From Bacillota bacterium (GTDB taxonomy: Bacteria; Bacillota; Halanaerobiia; B1SED10-174), in NCBI GenBank assembly GCA_007122335.1, contig SKTZ01000063.1, positions 1 through 40,719 of the forward strand: DNA of 40,719 nucleotides. Reading direction: 5' to 3'. The stretch's first letter is position 1. The number at the start of each line of letters is the position of its first letter. Below, in pieces: positions 8,861 through 16,328 of the stretch. The notes beneath the pieces were generated by a model, which searched no databases, was not told the DNA's origin, and saw nothing but the letters and a program-made list of their open reading frames with translations. Both the position numbers and the translations under genes were made by a program.

Positions 8861-9046
8861 GTGATTTTACCGCAGATTTTCTGGCCTCTGGTTTTATTGT
8901 TCCCGCCTAGTCCGATCCTTTACAAAAACTTTAGGTTAGCTTTAAAAAGCTTTAAAGATATTGTGGTATCTTTAAACTGGGGGGTTGTATTTATTTCGAA
9001 TAACCCAGTGATTTGGAAAGAAATTTTGTCACATATTGAAAATTAA
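8861..9046 (+). CDS. possible small hydrophobic protein, doubtful
   Basis: A 61-codon frame with GTG start and an AAAGGAGA ribosome site eight bases before it, 17 bases after the kinase stop. The residues are hydrophobic at the N-terminus (about 3-20), but composition and the embedded perfect hairpin at 8951-8976 suggest non-coding leader DNA. No family recognised. Listed so that it can be tested. Confidence 0.25.
   Translation: MILPQIFWPLVLLFPPSPILYKNFRLALKSFKDIVVSLNWGVVFISNNPVIWKEILSHIEN
8951..8976. repeat. perfect 10-bp inverted repeat upstream of a secreted-protein gene
   Basis: TTTAAAGATA, six-base spacer, TATCTTTAAA. No T tract follows, so an operator or RNA structure is more likely than a terminator. 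It sits 94 bases before the TTG start at 9070. Confidence 0.5.
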
Positions 9047-9069
9047 AGGAAAAGAAAGGGGATGGGCTT

Positions 9070-10635
9070 TTGTCCAGACCAAATATTATTGGAGAAGCTC
9101 TAAGTAAAAAAAATAAAAAGTATTTTGTAGTTTTCTTTGTAATAATGTTTATGCTTTTTCCAAGTGGAAAAATTGAGGCCCAGGGAAGATGGTTGGATCT
9201 AAACTTTTTGAGTATTCCTGAACTGGGTTTAAGTGAAGAGGAGATTGAAAACTATAAAACCAACATGTTGGAGGTGCTGGATATTTTCCGCAAGGCTCCT
9301 CCTCTCGATCCTCCCCGGGGTTTTGAAATAGTGCCCCGGATCAATATTAGCTCACGACTTATACTACCTGATGGAGTTAGAGGCCCAGTTCAATCCAGGA
9401 TTACCATGGCGATGTGGTTTCCAGAATATCATCCCAGAGATCCTGCTACAGCACGGGTTTCGATCTGGTTTAATAACCCGGAAAGTTTCCTGGGAGATCC
9501 CATTCTTGCTGATGAAGGAGGAAAAATATACATTCTTCCTCCGGTTTTTGAGCAAAGTCCAGGGGGGAATATATTTTCCCGGGGTGCCCATCCTCCCGGA
9601 TATGAAGAAGCATACCCTTCATACAGCATGTTTCCCCTCTGGGATGCCAAGATTGAACCATTTTTGCGTTCTGTGGTCCGCCCGTCTTTTGAACTGGGAA
9701 GGCATGAGGGAGCGGTTTCGGTTTTAACTCGGGATGGCAACCCCTTTTGGGTTCCTGTCAGTCAGGAAAGGTGGATCAGAGCTCTGCAGGATTACGCCAG
9801 GCGGGAAATTGAAACCGTTCAGCTGGGGTTCGAAGCAGCAGAAGAAGTTGAATTGACCCAGCAGCAAATTACCCAAATAAGAAACTATATGACACAACTC
9901 CAGAAGGCTTTTTCCGAAGAAGAAATTATTAAAAGCCACCAGAAAATGTTCGATGATTATTTAGATCTATATGAATACTATAAAACTGTGGATGCTGATG
10001 CTGCCCAGAATTTTTATGAAGCAACCATTGAAAATGCCGATCAAATATTGGAAGATCAGCTTGAAATGGCTTTAGAACTGCGGCGAGAGTTTGCAGAAAT
10101 GGAGGAAAAAATTCTGCAGGCTCTCCTTGCTCGTCAGGACTTTATAGAGGAAATGGATGGATTAATTAAGACCGAGGATTGGGATGGATTGGAGGACTTG
10201 GGAAGAGAATTAGATCTGGAAAGAGTTATCTTCCTTGCTTATGCGGGACGGGCAATTAATGGTCTTGAATTCGAACTTGCCAGCCTTTCCCCCGGAGAAA
10301 GAGCCGCCCAGGCTTATGGTTTTGAACTCCCTGAATGGCATCCTTTTGGTCCTCACAGGCAGGTTGTTGCAATGCCCTTTGAAGCAGTTCGTTTTTCTGG
10401 CCTGGTTTCACCGGATAGTGAAGGAGCCAGGGCCCTTGTGGCCGTTGATCCCAAATATTTCAACAGCAACCTTCCTCCAACGGAAATACAGTTAATTGTT
10501 GTTGATTGGTGGGAGGAAACCCATCCCCGGTATTATTCACCTACCGGGAGTGCTTATAATGAAATCCGGGTTCAATTGCTCAGCAGACTCTGGAACAGTC
10601 TGGACTGGAGCTCTTTAAGAAGCTTTGTTAGGTAA
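9070..10635 (+). CDS. secreted protein of unknown function with helical C-terminal region
   Basis: A 521-residue exported protein. The charged N-terminal tail (to about 17) precedes a hydrophobic segment (18-31), with likely cleavage after A37 (KIEA-QG). Residues 80-220 are proline/aromatic rich and probably a beta domain. Residues about 235-390 are strongly helical and acidic, with coiled-coil character. The last 130 residues return to a mixed fold. The TTG start is chosen because AAAGGGGA lies about eight bases upstream and the ATG at 9062 is in a frame that closes after 13 codons. No family recognised, and no catalytic motif seen. It lies just downstream of the two-component genes, which might control it, but that is inference only. 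Confidence 0.72.
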   Translation: MSRPNIIGEALSKKNKKYFVVFFVIMFMLFPSGKIEAQGRWLDLNFLSIPELGLSEEEIENYKTNMLEVLDIFRKAPPLDPPRGFEIVPRINISSRLILPDGVRGPVQSRITMAMWFPEYHPRDPATARVSIWFNNPESFLGDPILADEGGKIYILPPVFEQSPGGNIFSRGAHPPGYEEAYPSYSMFPLWDAKIEPFLRSVVRPSFELGRHEGAVSVLTRDGNPFWVPVSQERWIRALQDYARREIETVQLGFEAAEEVELTQQQITQIRNYMTQLQKAFSEEEIIKSHQKMFDDYLDLYEYYKTVDADAAQNFYEATIENADQILEDQLEMALELRREFAEMEEKILQALLARQDFIEEMDGLIKTEDWDGLEDLGRELDLERVIFLAYAGRAINGLEFELASLSPGERAAQAYGFELPEWHPFGPHRQVVAMPFEAVRFSGLVSPDSEGARALVAVDPKYFNSNLPPTEIQLIVVDWWEETHPRYYSPTGSAYNEIRVQLLSRLWNSLDWSSLRSFVR

Positions 10636-10829
10636 AAAGATTTATAACAAAAGTTTTATAAAAAAACGCCAGTTTTTCCAACCTTAAAAGCGACCCCAAT
10701 TACAAACGGATATTAATTCCTTTTTCCAAATAAAGCGGGATGAAAAATGAAAAGAAGGAGTTGATATATGGGCTGAGTTTAAATTTCAGGCGAGTTTTTC
10801 TGACTTAAAAAAGCTAAAGGGGTAAAAAA

Positions 10830-11573
10830 GTGAAAAAGAAAAAATGGTGTTTTCTTATTTTATTAATTTTCAGCTTGAGTATGATATTTTCAGGTTGTCT
10901 GGAAACCGTGAAAAAGAGGTAATCAACCATTATAATCTTACAATTGAACTTGCCGGGAAAGGAGATGTTAATCCCCTTCCGGGGGAGCACGAAATAGGAA
11001 AAAACACTTTTTCTGATTTAGAAGCCAGGAGGTCATCTTTTGGCTGGGATTTCCAAGAATGGGAAGGAGATGTTGGTAACTCAACGAATCCGATTACCAA
11101 TGTTTACATGAATGAAGATAAAACTGTAAAAGCAATTTTTTCTGAAGAAATTGAGCGTGAAATTTATACCCGGGCTTCCATAAAAGATGCTGATGATGAA
11201 AATAAATTAGTGGAAGGAAATCCAGTTGAGTATCAGGTTGGTCATGGAGATGATGAATTTATAAATAGAATTTTATTTTTTAAAACAACAGCAGGTAATT
11301 ATGGGAAAATGTTAATTGTTGATATAAGTTATTACGATTCTGATTGTTGGTAATTCAGTATTATCACTTTCAACCCTGACCGGACGGTAAAAATTTCTTT
11401 GGATGAAATCCTCGTTAATAAGGATTATTTTTTTTGATTTGGATACAGACTCACAATATTCTGAAGAAAATTCAAATGTTGATTTTGAATTGTACTTTTG
11501 GATAACTGAAATGGCGGGAGGGGTTAGTATCAGGACCCAAAACGATGCTTTGTTTTATCTTACACCTCAATAA
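10830..11573 (+). pseudogene. broken lipoprotein gene with divergent InlB-type repeat domain
   Basis: A lipoprotein gene interrupted three times. A GTG start at 10830 (AAAGGGG nine bases upstream) opens a frame with a lipoprotein signal peptide and an FSGC lipobox, but it stops at 10920. One extra A in the A5 run at 10911-10915 would join it to the frame that then encodes a bacterial repeat domain: the pattern G-x-G-x-V-x-P, an F-x-x-W-x-G-D segment and V-K-A-I-F. That frame hits TAA at 11351; a single C-to-T change from CAA would explain it. Coding-like sequence continues in the same frame to an eight-T run at 11428-11435. Removing one T there restores a frame that ends at 11571-11573. The rebuilt length is 248 codons including the stop. 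Homopolymer errors in the assembly could mimic two of the three lesions. Confidence 0.75.
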
Positions 11574-11666
11574 ACCTTTCAACCAATTGCTTAATTTCTG
11601 TTATTTTTACCTGAACTGATATCTTTTTCAAGACCAGGGGAGAATTTTCCCTTAAAATAAAAAAAT

Positions 11667-11690
11667 CTCCCCCAAATTTTTTTGGGGGAG
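11667..11690 (-). terminator. intrinsic terminator of the minus-strand Fe-S/NifX operon
   Basis: A perfect 10-bp stem (CTCCCCCAAA with TTTGGGGGAG) and a four-base loop. Reading the minus strand, the stem is followed by a long T-rich tail, while the plus-strand side has none. It lies 14 bases after the DUF134 gene. Confidence 0.85.
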
Positions 11691-11703
11691 GAAAAGTCCA
11701 TAA

Positions 11704-12036
11704 TTAGGTTTTCCAGGGAGGGCCGCCGCCTCTGCGGCCTTTTCTTGTTACCTGGAAAGTGCCTCCTTCTATCCGGATTGCTTTGCCCTGGGTAAGGGCT
11801 TCAGCTATCTTGGCCCGGGCAGAAATGAGGATCCGTTGGAAGGTGGGGCGGGAAACACCCATCCTTTCTGCACCTTCCTGCTGATCCAGGCCCTCTTTAT
11901 CTTTTAACCGGACCGCCTCCATTTCTTCAAATGAAATAACTATTTTTTCTAAATTACGCAGGGGAACGCCCTGGGGTTTAAAATAGGTTATTTCAGGGAT
12001 GTGTTCTACCCGGCGGATTTTGGGAGGTCTGGGCAT
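11704..12036 (-). CDS. DUF134 (UPF0251) helix-turn-helix protein
   Basis: A 110-residue predicted DNA-binding protein of the DUF134 family, recognised by the [14 protein letters not shown] start, the FKPxG-P motif and the sigma70-region-4-like helix-turn-helix at about 50-85 ([16 protein letters not shown]). The family commonly sits beside NifX-like and Fe-S ATPase genes, as here. It is the last gene of the operon, 40 bases after the fused ATPase, with ribosome site AGGAGG nine bases before its ATG. It is the obvious candidate to bind the inverted repeat at the operon promoter (autoregulation), but this is inferred. Confidence 0.9.
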   Translation of the reverse strand: MPRPPKIRRVEHIPEITYFKPQGVPLRNLEKIVISFEEMEAVRLKDKEGLDQQEGAERMGVSRPTFQRILISARAKIAEALTQGKAIRIEGGTFQVTRKGRRGGGPPWKT

Positions 12037-12076
12037 GTTTTTTCCTCCTGACTGAAAGATTTATTTAATAACCCGA

Positions 12077-13933
12077 TTAAGGGACATTTCCATGCTCTGG
12101 CCTTTTTTCGAGCAGGCCTAGAATTTTTTCCCACAATTTTTCAATTTCTAACGAAAGAGTACAGTCTGGAGCATATTCGATGATTGTTTGTTTATTAAAC
12201 TGGGCCAGTGTAATTTTTTCATCATAGGGGAGCTTCCCGAGAAAGTCAATTCCCTGTTCTAAAGAGTATTTCTCTATTTTCTGTGCAATTCCTTGATTAA
12301 TATCCCACTTGTTAACCACAACACCCGTAGGAATTTGGAAAAACCTCGTTAAATCTATTATTCTCTCCAGGTCGTGCAGGCCGGAGAGGGTGGGTTCAGT
12401 GACCAAAATGGCATACCTGGATCCAGTAAGGGAAGCGATAACCGGGCAGCCCGTTCCGGGAGAACCGTCTATGAGGATTTCCCGGTACAGAGGTGAATCA
12501 ACGAGTGAAACTGCTTTTTTTCGGGTAAGGCTAACCAGACGGCCAGAATTTTCTTCTGCAAGCCCCAACCTTGCGTGAGCCATTTTCCCAAATCTTATTC
12601 TGGAAGTATACCATTCCCCGTTAATCGCTGTTTGAAGCTTAATGGCATTATTTGGACAGGCAAGCCCGCAAAGGCCGCAACCCTCGCATCCCAGGGGATC
12701 AATAACGAAGGTGGAATCATTGTGTGAAATGGCCTCAAACCGGCACAAGCTTTGACAAAGACCGCATTTTTCGCAATTTTCCTGGAAAATCTCAGCAAGG
12801 AAACCACCTGAGAATAATCCCCGGTCTTCAATTTCAGGGTTAAGGAGAAGAGGTAGGTCGGAGGCGTCCACATCACAATCAGCCACAACAGTTTTTCCTG
12901 CAAGGGCTGCAAAAGCTCCCACAAGAGAAGTTTTGCCGGTTCCTCCTTTTCCGCTAATAACAACCAGTTCGGGCAGGTTGTTATTTTTTCCTTTTTCTGA
13001 GTTGTTTGAGCTGGTGATTGGTTTTTTCAAATTGCCGTTTGCCGCAGGGAAAAAATCTTCCGGGGGTTTTTTTATTGCTCTGCGCTGTTTGGCCAGGCAA
13101 GTTATTTTTTCGCCGAGTTCAGAAAATAGTTTTCTATAATTGGGATTTTTCTCAACCACAAGTTCACCCCGGGAGTATATTCGGGCAATTTCTCTGCTGT
13201 CAGGGATTTCTCCAATGATTTCAAGGGAAGTGGTTTGACAGTATTTTTTTAATTCCTGGTTGCGGTAATTGGCTCGGTTAACAACAACTACAGGTTCCTG
13301 ACCCAGGGCTCGACACATATTTACCGCGAGTTTAAGATCATGCAAACCGAAGGGAGTTGGATCTGCAACCAGTATACAGAAGTCGGTATTGGTTACAGAT
13401 TCCACTGCAGGACAGGCTGTTCCCGGAGGAGCATCAAGGATATTGACCCCGGGGCCAGCTTCTTCCCGCACTTTTTTAATCAGGCGAGGGGTCATCCCTC
13501 CTTCTCCACAGGTTAGGGTCGCGTAATGCAAATTGATTTCACCACTGCTGTGGAAGATATCCCCGATTTGTCTTTCTCCCTCAATTATTGCCTCCATGGG
13601 GCAAATAAAAGAGCAGGCTCCGCAAGCGTGGCAGAGTTCCCTGAACATTAAGATAGTGTTTTTGACCTTGGCCAGGGCATTAAAATTGCAAACCTCAACA
13701 CATTTTCCACAGCCATTGCACTTTTGGGTATCAATATCTACTGGTGATTTAATTGTCACGTTTCCTTTTGTTACTTTTTGTTTTGGAAAAAATATGTGCA
13801 CGTTTGGTTCCTCTACATCGCAGTCGATCAAGGTAAGGTTTTCACCCAGGGTATCCTGGAGAACTCGGGCCAGGTTTGTGGCTACAAATGTTTTGCCAGT
13901 ACCACCCTTGCCACTGGCGATAACTATTTCCAT
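12077..13933 (-). CDS. fused tandem MinD/Mrp-type P-loop ATPase with four 4Fe-4S motifs
   Basis: A 618-residue protein in which two complete ferredoxin-carrying MinD/Mrp-like ATPases, usually separate neighbouring genes, are joined. Copy 1 spans about 1-283, with P-loop GKGGTGKT at 8-15 and cysteine motifs C72/C75/C78/C82 and C101/C104/C107/C111. A lysine/asparagine-rich linker runs 284-320. Copy 2 spans about 321-618, with P-loop 328-335 and cysteines C387/C390/C393/C397 and C416/C419/C422/C426. Each copy also keeps a later Gly-Thr-x-Cys-Pro motif (APPGTACP and GSPGTGCP). Start at 13933 because GAGGTGAG precedes that ATG; the in-frame extension to 14023 runs through a hairpin and lacks coding character. 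Probable role: nucleotide-dependent Fe-S or metal-cofactor handling in the cytosol; the client is unknown. Confidence 0.93.
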   Translation of the reverse strand: MEIVIASGKGGTGKTFVATNLARVLQDTLGENLTLIDCDVEEPNVHIFFPKQKVTKGNVTIKSPVDIDTQKCNGCGKCVEVCNFNALAKVKNTILMFRELCHACGACSFICPMEAIIEGERQIGDIFHSSGEINLHYATLTCGEGGMTPRLIKKVREEAGPGVNILDAPPGTACPAVESVTNTDFCILVADPTPFGLHDLKLAVNMCRALGQEPVVVVNRANYRNQELKKYCQTTSLEIIGEIPDSREIARIYSRGELVVEKNPNYRKLFSELGEKITCLAKQRRAIKKPPEDFFPAANGNLKKPITSSNNSEKGKNNNLPELVVISGKGGTGKTSLVGAFAALAGKTVVADCDVDASDLPLLLNPEIEDRGLFSGGFLAEIFQENCEKCGLCQSLCRFEAISHNDSTFVIDPLGCEGCGLCGLACPNNAIKLQTAINGEWYTSRIRFGKMAHARLGLAEENSGRLVSLTRKKAVSLVDSPLYREILIDGSPGTGCPVIASLTGSRYAILVTEPTLSGLHDLERIIDLTRFFQIPTGVVVNKWDINQGIAQKIEKYSLEQGIDFLGKLPYDEKITLAQFNKQTIIEYAPDCTLSLEIEKLWEKILGLLEKRPEHGNVP

Positions 13934-13977
13934 TTTTCTCACCTCTTTATGGGTAAACAATAGGAGCACAAAAAGGA

Positions 13978-14027
13978 GCCGGTGGAATAGAAGTTTTACT
14001 TTGAGGGTTCCCTCCAATTCCACCGGC
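13978..14027 (-). terminator. nested hairpin between DUF5320 and ATPase genes, possible attenuator
   Basis: An outer perfect 11-bp stem (13978-13988 with 14017-14027) encloses a smaller hairpin (GAGGG-TT-CCCTC, 14003-14014). On the minus strand the outer stem is followed by CCTTTTTG. It may partly terminate or stabilise the transcript before the ATPase gene. Structure is seen; function is inferred. Confidence 0.5.
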
Positions 14028-14037
14028 CATGATTTTT

Positions 14038-14400
14038 TTAGTTTTCCTCAAGCCTATCAATTTCTTCTTCAAGTTCTTTTAAGTGTTCCTTTAAGGCCCG
14101 GGCCCGGTTTTCCAGGTATTCTTTTTTTTGTTCGGTGGTCAGGGTTTGGAGTGGAGCATCTTCCGGGGCATAAACGGGGTCTCCCCACTCCGGGCGAGGA
14201 GGAGAACCAAAACGAGCCCAACCAGGAAGAGAAGTGGCATAATACATGTGCCGGTACCCCCGACCACCGCCGCCAAAACCCGATCCTCCCCGATAAGCTG
14301 GATTAGCAAAACCGGGGCGGGGAAAACCAGCGCAATAGCCGGCCATTCTTCCGGTCATTGGCCCAACACCAACAGGTCCAGTTCTATCACCACGAGGCAT
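14038..14400 (-). CDS. DUF5320 glycine-rich protein
   Basis: A 120-residue protein of the DUF5320 type. The N-terminus MPRGDRTGPVGVGPMTGR and the following AGYCAG are the family hallmark. The middle is glycine/arginine/proline rich, and the last 40 residues form a charged coiled coil (EELEEEIDRLEE). These proteins are regularly found with NifX-like and MinD-type Fe-S ATPase genes; their biochemical role is unknown. Third in the operon, 41 bases after the second NifX-like gene, with ribosome site AAAGGAGGG. Confidence 0.88.
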   Translation of the reverse strand: MPRGDRTGPVGVGPMTGRMAGYCAGFPRPGFANPAYRGGSGFGGGGRGYRHMYYATSLPGWARFGSPPRPEWGDPVYAPEDAPLQTLTTEQKKEYLENRARALKEHLKELEEEIDRLEEN

Positions 14401-14441
14401 ATTATTTCCCTCCTTTCAAATTATGAACTTTTCTAACTAAT

Positions 14442-14771
14442 TTACCTGTCGCACAAATCTTCTCCCGGAACAAGGTTACCCTGGGAGAAATCCTCAAGGA
14501 CTTCATCAACAGGTCCGGTAATTCCAACGAGGGTATCGATTTCCCGTTCGGAAAAAAGGGTTTTTGCCCGCTGGCCCATTCCACCCGCAATTATACAATT
14601 TACGTTTTTTTCGGAGAGAAATTTCGGCAAAAATCCGGGTTTGTGACCGGGGTTTTTAATTGTTTCTTTGCTGGTAATTTTTCCTTTTTCAATTGTAGCG
14701 ATGGTGTATTCCGGGCAGCGTCCAAAGTGCTGTGCGACATAATCATTTTCCGTAGAAATAGCTATTTTCAT
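14442..14771 (-). CDS. NifX/NifB-like (dinitrogenase FeMo-cofactor domain) protein, second copy
   Basis: A 109-residue single-domain protein of the dinitrogenase iron-molybdenum cofactor biosynthesis family (PF02579, NifX/MTH1175-like), with the typical start KIAIST, the AQHFGRCPEY loop and IAGGMGQRA. Members bind Fe-S or Fe-Mo cofactor precursors. No nif structural genes are visible, so a general metal-cluster chaperone role is more likely than nitrogen fixation. Lies 12 bases after the first copy, with ribosome site AAGGAGG before the ATG. Confidence 0.92.
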   Translation of the reverse strand: MKIAISTENDYVAQHFGRCPEYTIATIEKGKITSKETIKNPGHKPGFLPKFLSEKNVNCIIAGGMGQRAKTLFSEREIDTLVGITGPVDEVLEDFSQGNLVPGEDLCDR

Positions 14772-14783
14772 AGGTTTACCTCC

Positions 14784-15170
14784 TTAAAATCCGCGTCCTT
14801 TTCTAAACTTACCTCTGCCAAAATTAGCTTCAACACTCGGAAAATCAACAGGCTTTAATATCCCGGCTTGAAAGGCTTCCACTGCTTCTTTTGCTGTACC
14901 ACCGGCTCCAGTGCACACCTTGATACTTGCTGAATTAAGAACCTGCATTGCCTTGGGGCCGACATTTCCAGTCAGAAGAATATCGATGTTTTTTTCTGCT
15001 AAAAACTGTGCGGTTCGAACTCCTGCTCCACTACTTTCGGTAGAGAAAGGGTTCTCCTGACCCGTAAAATTTTCGTTGTCTGGGTTAAAGAAAACAAAAT
15101 ATTCGCTACGCCCGAAACGGTTGTCAACAAGGGAATGAGCTTCTTTTCCCATAGTTGAAATGGCGATCAT
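14784..15170 (-). CDS. NifX/NifB-like (dinitrogenase FeMo-cofactor domain) protein, first copy
   Basis: A 128-residue member of the same family as the next gene: start MIAISTMG, the NRFGRSEYF loop, a DILLTGNVGPKA motif, and a basic GRGKFRKGRG tail. The start is at 15170, where GAAGGGGGTG precedes the ATG; the longer frame to 15260 would run across the promoter. It is the first gene of the operon. The downstream copy is clearly diverged, so the two probably have different cargo or partner surfaces. Confidence 0.92.
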   Translation of the reverse strand: MIAISTMGKEAHSLVDNRFGRSEYFVFFNPDNENFTGQENPFSTESSGAGVRTAQFLAEKNIDILLTGNVGPKAMQVLNSASIKVCTGAGGTAKEAVEAFQAGILKPVDFPSVEANFGRGKFRKGRGF

Positions 15171-15215
15171 TTTTTCACCCCCTTCTATTTCTAGGTATGG
15201 TGAAAATCCAAAGTA

Positions 15216-15257
15216 ACATATGTTCATAATTATTATAAAGCCATAATGAGCATATGT
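15216..15257. promoter_or_regulatory. inverted repeat flanking the operon promoter (candidate operator)
   Basis: Left arm ACATATGTTCAT (15216-15227) and right arm ATGAGCATATGT (15246-15257) match at 11 of 12 positions when one is reverse-complemented, with 18 bases between. The arms overlap the -35 box and the expected transcription start and enclose the -10 box. A bound regulator would block the promoter. DUF134 at the operon end is the nearest candidate. Confidence 0.6.
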
Positions 15258-15260
15258 CAA
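15232..15260 (-). promoter_or_regulatory. perfect consensus sigma-A promoter of the Fe-S/NifX operon
   Basis: On the minus strand, TTGACA (15260-15255), exactly 17 bases, then TATAAT (15237-15232). Both hexamers match consensus completely. It lies 62 bases before the first gene's ATG. Confidence 0.88.
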
Positions 15261-15389
15261 ATATAAAGGAAGGCTAAAATCAATCTGTTCTCCTGAAATT
15301 CCACAATATTTTTGCTAAAACGAGGGGTTTTAAGGGAGAAAGGAGAAAAAAGAAATAATAAAGATTGGAAAAAATTAAGGGGGTTAAAG

Positions 15390-16124
15390 ATGAGGCCAAT
15401 TTTGTTTGAAATAGCTGGTTTTCCAATTTATTCATACGGGGTTATGATTTTTTTCGCCTTTTTGCTGGGTATATACCTGGCCCAGAGGCAGGCTCCCCGG
15501 GAGGGTTTTGAGAAGGATCATGTTTACGATGTTGCAATAATGACAATTATTCTTGCCTTAATAGGAGCTCGCCTGGCTTATGTTATTTTGCACTGGGATT
15601 ACTTTAGCCAGAACCTGCTGGAAATTTTTGCGGTAAGAAGAGGAGGCCTAACCTTTTACGGTGGCTTCATTTTACCTTTGCTGGGTGGTTTTTTCTACGC
15701 CCGGATCAAAAAGATTTCCATGTTAAAATTCCTTGATTTTATTTCCCCTTACATAGCTCTTGGTTATGGAATTACCCGGATAGGTTGTTTTTTAAATGGA
15801 TGTTGTTATGGGATTCCCACAGAAACTTTTTTGGGGGTTGTTTTCCCGGCAGTAGATAATATACCCAGGCATCCGACGCAACTTTACTCTGCCGGGGCTA
15901 TGTTTTTGGTCTTTTTGATTTTAAGTTTTATGCAAAAAAAGTATCATCCCCGGGGAGTGGTCTTTTTCACCTTTATTTTTCTTTATGGAGTTTACCGGCT
16001 TCTTGTTGAATTTTTAAGGGTTTCTGAGCCGGGTTATTGGGGTTTGACCCTGGCTCAAAACGTAGTAATCCCGGTAATTTTACTGGCCTTTTTATTTATT
16101 TTAATGAAACCCTTTCGAGATTGA
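15390..16124 (+). CDS. lgt: prolipoprotein diacylglyceryl transferase
   Basis: Transfers diacylglycerol from phosphatidylglycerol to the lipobox cysteine of prolipoproteins in the inner membrane, the first step of lipoprotein maturation. At 244 residues it has seven or so hydrophobic segments, GGLTFYGG at 85-92 and the Lgt signature region RIGCFLNGCCYG at 130-141. ATG 15390 is chosen (ribosome site TAAGGGGG nine bases upstream, protein begins with the usual short MRPILFEI). The longer frame from 15312 is a lysine-rich leader without support. Confidence 0.95.
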   Translation: MRPILFEIAGFPIYSYGVMIFFAFLLGIYLAQRQAPREGFEKDHVYDVAIMTIILALIGARLAYVILHWDYFSQNLLEIFAVRRGGLTFYGGFILPLLGGFFYARIKKISMLKFLDFISPYIALGYGITRIGCFLNGCCYGIPTETFLGVVFPAVDNIPRHPTQLYSAGAMFLVFLILSFMQKKYHPRGVVFFTFIFLYGVYRLLVEFLRVSEPGYWGLTLAQNVVIPVILLAFLFILMKPFRD

Positions 16125-16252
16125 ATAAAAGGAAGAATCATTACATCCCCGGGAAAAAATAAGGTAAAATTGATGGTTTAAGAAAAATAAAATAAAAGGG
16201 AAAGAAGGATAAGAATAACATTTATAGAAATAATGGTATACAGTAAGTTTGA

Positions 16253-16279
16253 TGAAACATTAAGTTTCAAGGTTTTTTT
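16253..16279 (+). terminator. weak terminator-like hairpin after lgt
   Basis: Six-base-pair stem TGAAAC with GTTTCA, loop ATTAA, then seven T at 16273-16279. The stem is short and AT-rich, so efficiency is doubtful. Confidence 0.35.
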
Positions 16280-16328
16280 GGTCAGAAAAGCAAAGAATTT
16301 TGATCAAAAAGAAAGGAGGAACAATTAA

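Noticed and set aside
9371-9727. Overlapping open frames on both strands within the 9070 secreted-protein gene
   Set aside because: No ribosome site or family features. The main frame has a signal peptide and continuous coding character.
10908-10922. Programmed -1 frameshift at GTGAAAAAG in the lipoprotein gene
   Set aside because: The heptamer would be G-AAA-AAG, not the efficient A-AAA-AAG. The gene also has an independent TAA and a second shift, so decay or sequencing error explains it better.
11436-11438. In-frame TGA near 11433 as a selenocysteine codon, prompted by selB nearby
   Set aside because: The TGA disappears when the eight-T run loses one base, and the other frame reads as protein to 11573. 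No SECIS-like hairpin follows.
12309-12578. Plus-strand open frames inside the minus-strand ATPase gene
   Set aside because: They are antisense shadows. The minus-strand frame has P-loops, cysteine motifs and a ribosome site.
13934-14023. 30-residue N-terminal extension of the fused ATPase
   Set aside because: The extension lies within the 13978-14027 hairpin and has no ribosome site. MEIVIASGKGG is the normal family start and is preceded by GAGGTGAG.
14442-15170. NifX-like genes as evidence for nitrogen fixation
   Set aside because: No nifH, D, K, E, N or B gene is present, and such single-domain proteins are common in non-fixing anaerobes.
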